In this document: one piece after another, positions 10,156 through 20,137 of the stretch
Layout of the letters: each line of letters opens with the position of its first letter
Position numbering within the stretch: the stretch's first letter is position 1
NCBI GenBank assembly: GCA_963210315.1
Contig: OY723273.1
Coordinates: forward strand, 1,798,001 to 1,862,000
Source: Rhynchopus euleeides
Taxonomy: Eukaryota; Euglenozoa; Diplonemea; Diplonemida; Diplonemidae
DNA: 64,000 nt
Direction of reading: 5' to 3'
Notes under the pieces: generated by a model
Database searches by the model: none
The model's input: only the letters and a program-made list of their open reading frames with translations
What the model was told of the DNA's origin: nothing
Position numbers and translations under genes: made by a program

Positions 10156-13100
10156 AGCAACTGGCCCCGGCACGGCCTCACACCTCATAATTCCCGAGGC
10201 ACGGAGGTGACGCCCTCCTGACGCGCAAATGCCCGAGGCAATGAGGAGACGCCCTCACATATCCTGTTCCCGACACAAGGAAGTGGTGCCTTCCCTCGAA
10301 TACGGATCTCCGCGACAAGGAGTTGGATTTGAAGAGCCCGCTCGGCGTTCAGAGGCCCCCTTTGGTATGTGAACGCTCGACGACTGGAGGGGTCACCCCC
10401 TCCTTCATGTGGGAACGCTCGGCATTCGTCAGCAACGCCCTCCTTGGGTATGGGAACGCTCAGCGTCTGGAGGAGACACTCTCCTGTGTGTGACTACTCG
10501 GTATTCGGAGATGACACTTTCCTTTGCATGTAGGCGTCCAACATTCGAAGACGGGAGACCCTTTCATGGCAGCATTGGAGGCAGGAAGTGTCATCGCCTC
10601 GTGCCCATGTGGTCGGCAGATGTAGATGGCAACCCTCAGGCAGTGTGGGTGACCGCACGGCTCTCGGGGGCTCACCACGCAGGAGTATAAAGGAAACCCC
10701 CCCCCCCCCCCGGTCGTGCACGCGCCAAGGGGACGATGAGGCCGCGCCCGCCCCCGCCTATGTCCCAAGTACGCCTGACATGGACAGATCATTGAGTGCT
10801 ATCATAATGGGACACCGAGTACACACCTCCGTACGGATGTACGCGATCTGGAGTCTCCTGAGCAAGAGCCATAAACAACGGCTGTGCCCCGAGTCTTCAG
10901 GTGAGAAGCTGTTAGCAAATGTTACCACCTGTCACAATCGTCGGATACCCAGGGGTACCGCCTACCTGGCGTATGCGTGCCCGTAAACCGGTTCAGACGC
11001 GCTCCCCTCTTGGTATACACGACAGGTCAGAGAGAAGATACCCTCATTGTACTCGGACGCCCGGGGTATGGAGATGCCAGCGCAGTCGGCTATCTGACAG
11101 AGCAGCCAGGCAGGTGTGTTATTGACCCCGACGTCGAATGGAGCCATGGCAGGCACACAGCGAAGGACGCGTCCGGCTCTCCACTCACAGCATCCGTACC
11201 CGCGGGTCCACCTGTCGCTACCGGCTGCGTCCACTCAACACGCCTTACCCCGGCCCACATGAGTATGCCTGACATGTACACCCTGGAGAGCTACGCCGAT
11301 CTCGCTGTCGATGGCAGGTGCTGTGTCGCAGAGCGACCTACCCAACCCCTCCGCCACCTGCTGGAGGCGTCTGGGGAATCACACCTCAAGCTCATCATCC
11401 GATACGGCTAGCCTACTCCCTGGATACCCCCTGCTGCGCCCCCTACAACTCCACTTCGACTCCCCCACTACCTCTGATGTTCCTAGCAGTACCGCTGATG
11501 TCTCTTCGACACCCACGTATAGAAACCCGAACCACCGCGCCCTCTCAGCCTGTCACATGGATGAATCTTTCCCCCGATCGGCTCGGTCAGTATGCCCGTC
11601 ACACCCTGCAAGTGAGATAGGAGCCTTTAGCAAGCTCTCGTCACAAACGCCCATCAGCTGACCAGTAATAGGGCTGTGCCAAGACGTCATGAGCCTGTGG
11701 CTTCAGACACGTGCTGACCTAGACTATCCCCGGGTTGAGACAGTAGCGATCACGGGCAGGCGCTCAGTGAAGTCTGCGCCGCTTGACGAAGATCCACGCC
11801 GTGTCCCTCCCGTGGCTGCATCTCTGGGGACCGAAAAGGAATCATCATGCCAGGGTAAATCCGGGCATCACCGGCGCGCTGTTCCCGGCAGCGACCTCTC
11901 TGCTCTTAACGACACTTCAATTGCTGCCAAAGGCATCTACGACTCCCGCCGATGCACCTCCGATATGGTGATTGAACGCCGCAAGGGATACGGGATGCCA
12001 CATCATGCGTGTACTAAGGAATGACAGGTCAAACGCAACAGACGCCTCGCAACCCCAAAGACGCTGAGGTGCTGACATGTAGGGAGGAAAACTCATCCCT
12101 ACAGGAGAACGCCTTCGACCCCCTCTCGATCGCCGCTTATCCGCCGATCTCGCAGATGCGTGGCCATCCGCGGTGGCGCCGACCTCTCACGACGTCTTCA
12201 TCCGCAGGGATTGCCCCCTCCCTTTGTGGTCCCTCGGCTGCGGCCGGATGCTCAACTGTGCCCCCATCCACGCCGACCCCAGGGTTCGCACAAGGCCGCT
12301 CTGCGGTGGCGCGTGACCTGTCATGGCGTCAGTAACCTCCCGTTGTATCTGACCCCTTAGACGAGGACCGTAAACCCCGAGATAGAAACCCTTCGCGGCC
12401 AGGCGAACGAGGATGTCGAACAACCCCAGGCCTCACAGGGAAGTTGCACGAAGCGTCTCCGCCACGAAAGATACCCGCAACGTATGGACGTGCAGAGCAC
12501 CGCGCGCAGGCTGCGGAGATCCAACGAGAGGCGATTCTCTGGGACGGCAGGGCCGTCGAAGAGACAGGGTGGCGATGCTCGCCTCGATGCCCAGCTGAGC
12601 GTGAGGTTCACTCCGACGCACTTGAATGTGCACCCTCACACCTGAAGAAGGACGGGGAGTTGGTACTGGCAGAAGATTCGTGATGCCGCATATCAAGCTG
12701 CTGGGATGCGCCTTGGAGTACGCCGATGACGGATAACGGTAGTCTGATCAAACGTTCCTGCTCGACACACAAGACGAGGCAAGAAAGACAGCGATCGGTC
12801 CAATGAGGCTCATTCCTCGACGTATGGCGCAGCGCATAGCGCGCTGCGGATGCTGACGATCTGAAGTAGGTGGGTTTGCTGCCCCGCGTCAGAGGCGACA
12901 GATGTGGAGCTGGCACACAACGCAACGCCCCTCGACACCAGAATACCGTGAGGAACCACACCCGTCGAGCAGGCCGCGTATCAACAAACAAAGGGATCTC
13001 AAATCACGGAGACCCTCAACACCTACCTCGTGTGCAGCCCAGGACCGGAAGCTGTCCACGGCCAGATCAGCTCCCTAAAGCAACTATCGACGCATCCTTG

Positions 13101-13653
13101 TGCATGATCTTCGACCCTGAGGAATAGCAGCCTAGGTATCGCAGTTGCACAGATACATCGTAACCACGCACCAGACATGCGTGACCTCCATCGGTGACGA
13201 CTCCTTCTGCTCTGATGCCGAGACAAGGAGGCGACCTCCGTCCGGGAACGCGGAGGTGAAGCCATCCTTTTTGTGACCGCGCCCACGACACGAAGGTGAC
13301 GTCCATCCTTTGCAATATGAGCGCCCGAGGTGCGGACGTGAAGTCCTATTGAGACCACCAGGGACGTGAATGTGACGCCCCTCTCTTACGATAGCTTCCT
13401 AGGCATGGACGCGATATCCGTATTATGAATATCTAGTACGGAGGCGACGCCCTCCTTTTGATAGTACCCGATACGCGGAAGTGCCGTCCTCATTTCCCGA
13501 CAGGTATGTTCTCGTCCCTACATCGACCTCGAAGCAACTCTCCGGGCAATCAGGCATGAGGATACCTGTTTCACGCGCACAACCGGTTTCTCTTCCTTAT
13601 ACCGGCAAATGTCTCATCCCGATCGGGCATGGAGATGGACGCCCCCCCCCCCC
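10156..13653. other. Non-coding interior of the direct-repeat-bounded block
   Basis: No convincing gene: frames are short and scattered on both strands. The first ~350 bp contain loosely repeated phrases such as cccgaggca and gacgccctcc, which recur near 13440-13490, so this may be decayed tandem repeat. A C-run lies near 10696-10711. Confidence 0.5.
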
Positions 13654-14805
13654 TAGGGGGGGTCAAATGCCACCCTTTTACGTGGACAAACACGATTTTT
13701 CAAAAAACCGGCGCAGAGGCCCCAAAGCCCCCGTAAACCCTCCAAACCCCCCCAGATCGGTCCGGAAACCCATCGAACCCCACTTTTCCACCATTCCGGG
13801 CACCTCAGGTGCCCGAATTGGGGTACCTAAATTTTGTGCCACCGTTTGGTACCGGACAGTGCCACTGTGTGGGAGGTTGGAAAAGAAAATGCCCCAACAC
13901 ACCACATCTGAGGGTTGCAATGCATGTTGCTTGCCAACCACGTCATCCGGTGGGTGTCAGGCGCTATGTAGGTGGCATTAGCCAGGTCTTCGATGTGTTC
14001 TGGCTTGTATATGTACCTCCCTGCCACCATGCACCGGGAGGCTGCCTGTAGGTACGGAACAAGTCCAGATGGTCGTGTGATTCCTGTGCAGCAGTGCTCC
14101 ACAACCGGGATGTGTTGACAACGACTGTTGCAACACGAGCTGTACATTCCGGGAACACACGAAGTGCGCTGTCGTGGTACCCATTGTGCCAGAATTGGTA
14201 GTTGCTGCGGTCTACTTTGCCTGGCCCAAGAGCACTGGTACTGAACGGTGCAATATGTGTGGCGAGGTGAATGCAACGGAAGGGCGCAAAGTCAATACAG
14301 CTCTCGGATGGCGGGTGGTGGTGCCACTAGTGTGTGACGTTCACTCGAGGATACAACGCATCACAATGAATCAGCAACCGTGGACCGAGTACAATACGCT
14401 CTCTGTGGCTGGTGTGGGGGACAAAGGCAGTGCCTGTGCCGCAGGCAGGGAGGTACATATACAAGCCAGAACACATCGAAGACCTGGCTCATGCCACCTA
14501 CATAGCGCCTGACACCCACCGGATGACGTGGTTGGCAAGCAACATGCATTGCAACCCTCAGATGTGGTGTGTTGGGGCATTTTCTTTTCCAACCTCCCAC
14601 ACAGTGGCACTGTCCGGTACCAAACGGTGGCACAAAATTTAGGTACCCCAATTCGGGCACCTGAGGTGCCCGGAATGGTGGAAAAGTGGGGTTCGATGGG
14701 TTTCCGGACCGATCTGGGGGGGTTTGGAGGGTTTACGGGGGCTTTGGGGCCTCTGCGCCGGTTTTTTGAAAAATCGTGTTTGTCACCCCCATTTGACCCC
14801 CCCTA
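13654..14805. mobile_element. Foldback element with ~365-bp inverted arms
   Basis: The left arm 13654-14025 and right arm 14444-14805 are near-perfect reverse complements. I see one ~10-bp indel region near the outer end and only scattered mismatches, for example ggcattagcc versus ggcatgagcc. The loop is 418 bp. Both outer ends carry taggggggtcaaatg abutting a C/G homopolymer. Each arm holds an open frame reading inward-to-outward (GRYIYKPEHIEDLA... to ...SGTKRWHKI), which may be a fragment of a transposon protein captured in the arms. No transposase is present, so it is a non-autonomous foldback or long-TIR element. It is nested in the repeat-bounded block. Confidence 0.88.
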
Positions 14806-16294
14806 CCCCCCCCCCCCCCCCCCCAGTTGTGTGTGTAACATCGGATCCTCGCGCTGATGGTTTGAGCCAGTGCACCCGCTGCACTAGATACTCCCACCAC
14901 AATGAGCCAGCGGCGACCAGCAGTGCACTCTCGGCCACGACAAGCCCGAAGCTGCGGACGACAGCGAAAAGGTCAACCCGGCGCATGAGTAAGGAAGCAC
15001 CCGCCGGGAGGCATGGCAGGCCTAGCGACATGCTCGACACCAAGCCACTGCGCAGCAATTTGGATCCCTGTATACCGAGCTTCTGCAAGGAACCCTCAGG
15101 TGCACGGAGGTGATGAGGATAGACAGCAGACGAGCAGATACTCCGCATCGCAGCACCCGGGGGCCTTGTCTCGAAGGACTCGAAACGGACCTACGTGTGT
15201 TGACCCCTTCGTCACCGTGTCAAACACATTCAGCTTAAGAGGGACCTCGCAAAACAGCTGCTGATGCCTGCGTTCACGCCGAATCTGCCCGCGTCGTGGC
15301 CCCCGATACAAAGCTGGATGATGTGACGAGTGTATTCACCGATGTGCGCTCCGCAACGCTGATATGAGAGGCGTGAAGCGTACCATGTCAACCCACACGA
15401 TCCGCTGTCTCATGCAGGCCTGCATAGGCTATGAAGTGAAAATCATTGGAGATGCCTCCATGGTGGCCTTCGTCAACCCTGCGTCCGGTGTGAACTCCGC
15501 CATCCGTACGCGCCCTGCTGTCTGCGAAGGCCCAGGCGCAAGAAGCCGAGTAGCGATACAATACGAATTACCGCCACTACATCATGATGATCAGAAGCTG
15601 ATGAAAACATCGCACCCATACCTGGTGCGAACTGGCGAAGTTGTCTGCGATTGACAGTTCGTCGGTGGACGCTTCCTGCTCTCTGAGACGACTGCGCGGG
15701 GCCTGGACAACGGTGCATGAATCACGCGGTCACCTGGGCGAACGGACCTCTCAGATCGACCCTACGTGGTATGACCGTCAGACTAACATAATCCCTGTTT
15801 ACGTCGAATGTCGACGAGCCCGTCCAGACGACGACTCTATCCTACATATCGATGCGCGGAAAATACTGCTCCCCAGCTGACCGACGACAGTGAACTTCTC
15901 GGAGATACTACAGCCGGCGCTAATACACTAGACTGGATCCAGATCGATGATACCCATATATCCTCCCACATGCCCCGCTGAACGATCGTGGACCAACCGC
16001 TTCGCCACCACAGAGTTCATCAGCTGTCCCAACTGTCCGCTAAGCCTGCAGCCTGCGCAGACCGACAATGTGACCCACGCGATCGGTGCGATATCACAAC
16101 GCAGGATGGTATCTACTACTCCTGCATCCTGCGTTGAGACACATGGGTCTGGACTACAACCGCCGACTACGTCTGCTGGAGATCGGATGTCTCAAGGCCA
16201 GATCCCGACCCTGACAACACCTGATGACTACTGCGCTACTCCCTTGTATGAGCGAGACTGCGATGGGATCAGGTCGCCCATAGAGAGCAGCGAA
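14806..16294. other. Non-coding interior, continued
   Basis: No supportable gene. The open frames are short and unlike protein. No repeat with another part of the window was noticed. Confidence 0.45.
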
Positions 16295-16573
16295 GGGATG
16301 ACAAGTCTTCTCTATGGGCCACCTGTATGTCCTCAATATCGATCGAGCCAGGCGGCAACTAATGACAATCCACGGACCGCCTGGCTTCTCGATATGTCCC
16401 ATCGCAGACGAGGTATCAGGTGCATGCCAATGCATATATGTATTATCTTGATGGATGTGCATACCGAAAGATGTATATTAATATGTTGGAACAACCTTAC
16501 GTGTGTGGTAAAGGATGTTGAGGATAGAGAGATCCGAAACATCAACAAGCTGGAGTTGACCCTCGATAATAAA
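16295..16573 (+). repeat. 279-bp direct repeat, first copy
   Basis: It begins gggatgacaagtcttctcta and ends accctcgataataaa. It matches 17137-17415 with a single difference noticed (atattaata versus atatcaata). Its last three bases are also the first three of the 151-bp repeat copy at 16571-16721, so the two repeat families abut exactly. Confidence 0.88.
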
Positions 16574-16721
16574 GGTAACTTTCAATGCAGGCACCCACAT
16601 TTTGAGGGAAAGCCGGAATTGAAGGTTCTTTTATTATCGGCTAGTCAACCTCCACGACCGGGTTGGAGAACCCGCATTTGGTTCGATCAACGTACCTCGG
16701 TACAGAACCAAATAGTTTTTC
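16571..16721 (+). repeat. 151-bp direct repeat, right copy
   Basis: This is the identical partner of 8734-8884. It abuts the 3' end of the 279-bp repeat. In the other 279-bp copy the sequence after the shared end is different (aaggtgcaccc), consistent with the 151-bp unit, or an element ending in it, having joined at an AAA microhomology. Confidence 0.85.
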
Positions 16722-17136
16722 GACCTCCCACCCGCCCTGCAGGATCCTGTGAACTCACCGACACTTCGTTCCTCCCATGATGGATCTGTTCCCTTCTGCA
16801 ACACCTACATCTGATACAGGAGACTAGCATATTCCAAACAAACAAAGATCGGCAGCTCTCGGAGTGCTGCGCATCGTGACATCACACTCCAAACCTTTTA
16901 AAAAAAATAGGCTTTTGACCGCCCACCTATGATGACGGAAGGAAGGGGCTTTGCTTGCTTCACTTTGACGTTTCGCAAATTCGGGCGATGTGTCCTTTCC
17001 AATAGCATGATGAAAATCACAGATGGAAATAATTCACATGTGTAGTGATCCGTGGTACATGACCTTTCGGGGTCAAAATGAACAACAAAGCGTTGCGAGA
17101 AGACTGCATCTACGGGTTATCCCACCACCCTCCCCC
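16722..17136. other. Spacer between 279-bp repeats
   Basis: No gene. This is AT-richer than its surroundings, with a short A run near 16901. Together with the two flanking 279-bp copies it could be a small element with direct terminal repeats. Confidence 0.4.
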
Positions 17137-17415
17137 GGGATGACAAGTCTTCTCTATGGGCCACCTGTATGTCCTCAATATCGATCGAGCCAGGCGGCAA
17201 CTAATGACAATCCACGGACCGCCTGGCTTCTCGATATGTCCCATCGCAGACGAGGTATCAGGTGCATGCCAATGCATATATGTATTATCTTGATGGATGT
17301 GCATACCGAAAGATGTATATCAATATGTTGGAACAACCTTACGTGTGTGGTAAAGGATGTTGAGGATAGAGAGATCCGAAACATCAACAAGCTGGAGTTG
17401 ACCCTCGATAATAAA
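17137..17415 (+). repeat. 279-bp direct repeat, second copy
   Basis: This is the partner of 16295-16573 with one noticed substitution. It is followed by aaggtgcaccc and then the G/C-rich promoter-side region of the guanidino-kinase-like gene. Confidence 0.88.
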
Positions 17416-17946
17416 AAGGTGCACCCTCCCCTGCAAACTGCCACGGTTGAGTCTCCTCTCGCGCGCTTTCTCTCTCTCTGTACCTTACATTTTTCTCTTT
17501 GCTGCGCCACCGCCACCCGCCCCCCCGCCCCTCTGCGTATCTGCTTTACCAACACAGAAGTCGAGGGTCTGGGGGCGGGGGGGTGGGGGGGGTTGGGGTT
17601 GGGGGAGGGAAGAGTGGGGCGGGGCGGGGGGGGGGGAAGGGGGTGGGGGTGGGGCAGACTGTTCATTTCCTTTTGAAGCATCTCCCGTTGGTTCCGGTGA
17701 TTTTGTGAGGGGGGGGGCTGGTCTTCGCCCCCACCCCCCCACCCCCCCCCCCCGACACCCAACCCTCTGGCACATCCTTTTTGGTTGAGCCGGCGGGATA
17801 AGGAATACACTGGTTGCATCTTGTGTTGTGGACCGACCCCACTCAACCCCCCAGACACCCCTTGACAGAGAGAGCTCCGCGCGCAGGGCAACGCGGCGGG
17901 GGCGCCCCCCCCCCCCCCCCCCCCTCCGGAGGCAGGGCAACGTGCG

Positions 17947-19359
17947 ATGGCTCTCGCACGTAACCCATACCTGGCGCAGCACAACATCCCCGAGATTCTC
18001 GATGACATCGTGGGGAAGCTTCTGGTGCTGAAGCCGCACCACCCGCTGCTGTTCCTCATCTCGGAGTGCGCCGAGGCGGAGCAGGAGAGGCGGCGGGTCG
18101 CCACAGGCGTGAAGGGGGGGCTCGGGAACTTCCCAGACCTCGCAGGGAAGCACAGCATCATGGCGCAGATCCTCACGAAAGAGCTCTACTGCGAGATGCA
18201 CAACCTCCGCACGGCGCACGGCGGCGTGCTGGATGATATTATCCAGCTGGGCGTCGACGTAGCGGAGCATAAGTTTGCCTTCTCCGCGGGTTGCATTGCG
18301 ACAGACTCCCAGAGTTATAAGCTGTTCGCGCCTCTGCTCGACAGGGTCATCAAGCAGCTGTACCCCGACTGGGACCCGTCCTTCCAGCATGAGACGACCC
18401 TCCGGATTGACCTCGGCCTGCCGACGTCCTACTTCATTCCTAACAAAAACCAGACGCTGGGTTATTTCTGCGAGCTCAGTCGGAGTGTGGAGGGGTGTGC
18501 CTTCCCGTATACTATTAACAGGGGGGATCGGCGCATCGTGGCGTCTGCGGTGTCAAAGATCCTGTCGAATGTGGCGGGTTTTCCCGGCAAGATCATCGAG
18601 GGGAGGGACATCACCCTGCGGAACAGATCCCTCGGCGTGAATGAGTGCACGGAGGAGGGGGTGATGGATGTTCTGCAGGACTATGTCCTCAACCCGCCTG
18701 TGCTGGATAGCGAGTATGACACGCGGCTGAACCTCAGCAGGGACTGGCCGGACGGGAGGTGCACGTGGCATTCGGAGCAGAAGGACATCGCGGTGTGGAC
18801 CAACATCCACGAGCATATCCAGATGCGGATGATATCCACAGACGTCAACGCGTCAGTCTGCACTGGCATCGAGCGTCTGCTCACCCTGGGCTGTGTTTTG
18901 GAAGATGAGCTTGCAGCAATGGGGTGCCCCTTCGACGTCAACCAGGAGCACGGCGCCATGGTGTCGTCCCCTGTGAATGTCGGGACCGGGTTCGAGCTGG
19001 CCCTCGTGCTGCGGCTCGACAGACTGGTGCGGCACAAGCGGTTCGACCAGCTCCTCGAGAGCCTCAAGCTGAAGTGCTTCACGATACCCGATGTGGTGAA
19101 CGGGACATACTTCGGCCTCCCTGTGTCCGGCGAGACGGGCCCTCTGGACCACCCGCACCTCAGCGCCTCGACGGTTTTCATCTCCAACGACGCCCCTGCG
19201 GTGGTGGCGGTGCAGAGCCGGATGAAGGTCGGCGTGAGCATCAAAGACGTCCTCCAGCACACCATCACAGCTGTCGGCAGCCTGTGCGAGCTGGAGGAAA
19301 GCCTCTCCAGAAACCAGTCCATCGATGACTCGATAATGAAGCTGAACGGAGGGATGTGA
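17947..19359 (+). CDS. RIIa-guanidino-kinase fusion, probable pseudoenzyme
   Basis: The protein is 470 aa from the Met at 17947. Residues 6-50 (NPYLAQHNIPEILDDIVGKL, then LVLKPHHPLLFLISE) read as an RIIa/DPY-30-type dimerization-docking helix pair, a module that anchors proteins to axonemal or AKAP partners. The rest is an ATP:guanidino phosphotransferase fold: DLAGKHSIMAQILTKEL and NLSRDWPDGRCTWH are clear family landmarks. Against arginine kinase the key residues are gone: Arg124/126 align with Phe174/Glu176, Glu225 with His288, Arg229 with Gln292, Cys271 with Ser341 (SPVNVGT for CPTNLGT), Arg280 with Glu350 and Arg309 with Leu391. Only the Glu314 position (Glu396) survives. I infer a catalytically dead structural protein, perhaps flagellar. 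There are no stops or frameshifts, so it looks maintained rather than decayed. A C-tract (~17906-17924) lies just upstream. Confidence 0.85.
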   Translation: MALARNPYLAQHNIPEILDDIVGKLLVLKPHHPLLFLISECAEAEQERRRVATGVKGGLGNFPDLAGKHSIMAQILTKELYCEMHNLRTAHGGVLDDIIQLGVDVAEHKFAFSAGCIATDSQSYKLFAPLLDRVIKQLYPDWDPSFQHETTLRIDLGLPTSYFIPNKNQTLGYFCELSRSVEGCAFPYTINRGDRRIVASAVSKILSNVAGFPGKIIEGRDITLRNRSLGVNECTEEGVMDVLQDYVLNPPVLDSEYDTRLNLSRDWPDGRCTWHSEQKDIAVWTNIHEHIQMRMISTDVNASVCTGIERLLTLGCVLEDELAAMGCPFDVNQEHGAMVSSPVNVGTGFELALVLRLDRLVRHKRFDQLLESLKLKCFTIPDVVNGTYFGLPVSGETGPLDHPHLSASTVFISNDAPAVVAVQSRMKVGVSIKDVLQHTITAVGSLCELEESLSRNQSIDDSIMKLNGGM

Positions 19360-19914
19360 TTCCTTCGCTGGGGCAGGGCTGGCATGCCGAACCAGAAGGA
19401 GCTGAGTGTGTGCGTAGCAGCGGTGTTCGCATCAAGGGCAGGGTCGGGTGGTGGTGGTGGTGGTGGTGATCCATCATCCTACACAGCGACAAAGACTGCG
19501 TGCGTGGTGTGGTGTGGTGTGGCGTGGTGTTTGTGTATGCAGCTGCACACATCGGAGCCCCCCTCTCCTGATCTCCTCCCCCCCCTGAAGCGTTTGACTC
19601 ACCAACTCCCCGCAGATTTCCATAGTTGCGGATGATTGTGAGGCCTCTTCACGGGCTTGCCGATAGGCAGCCCCACCCCCATTGTGCCTCCCTGCAGTGG
19701 GGCTACCCTAGCCAAGAGGGGCGGTCTGCAGCAGTGCGCAGTGTCGCGGTATTAAGGCAGGCAGCATCCCACCGTAGCCCTCCTTCCGGGGGGCTGCTGG
19801 GTGTGGCGCTGACGATCCTGGGGAGGGGCGGGAGTGGGGGCGGGGGGGGGGGGGAGCGACACAAGCCGGCAGCCGTGGTGGTTGTCTAACCTGGGCAGAG
19901 AAGGCTGACCCCCG

Positions 19915-19947
<33 letters not shown>

Positions 19948-20137
19948 ACCACCACACCTTGTGATCCCCCCCCCCCCCTGACGAGTCCAACGCAAACAGC
20001 CCTACACCGTGACACGCCCACCGCACCGCACACACCCATCCACCCCACAGAGGCCGCCGGCACCCCCTCAGGGCAACGTGTTGGGCACGGTTCGCACCGC
20101 AGCCCGGTGGGCAGGACCGCCGAGGGGATACACGTGC
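19360..20137. other. Intergenic spacer with long C tract
   Basis: No gene. A C homopolymer interrupted once spans about 19911-19947, and a second C-run lies near 19971-19978, both about 200 bp upstream of the M16 peptidase start. A (GGT)n stretch lies around 19449-19468. The long open frames here arise from the homopolymers. Confidence 0.6.

Noticed and set aside
17485..18390. Minus-strand frames opposite the guanidino-kinase-like gene
   Set aside because: Shadow frames of a high-GC coding region. The plus strand holds the family motifs.
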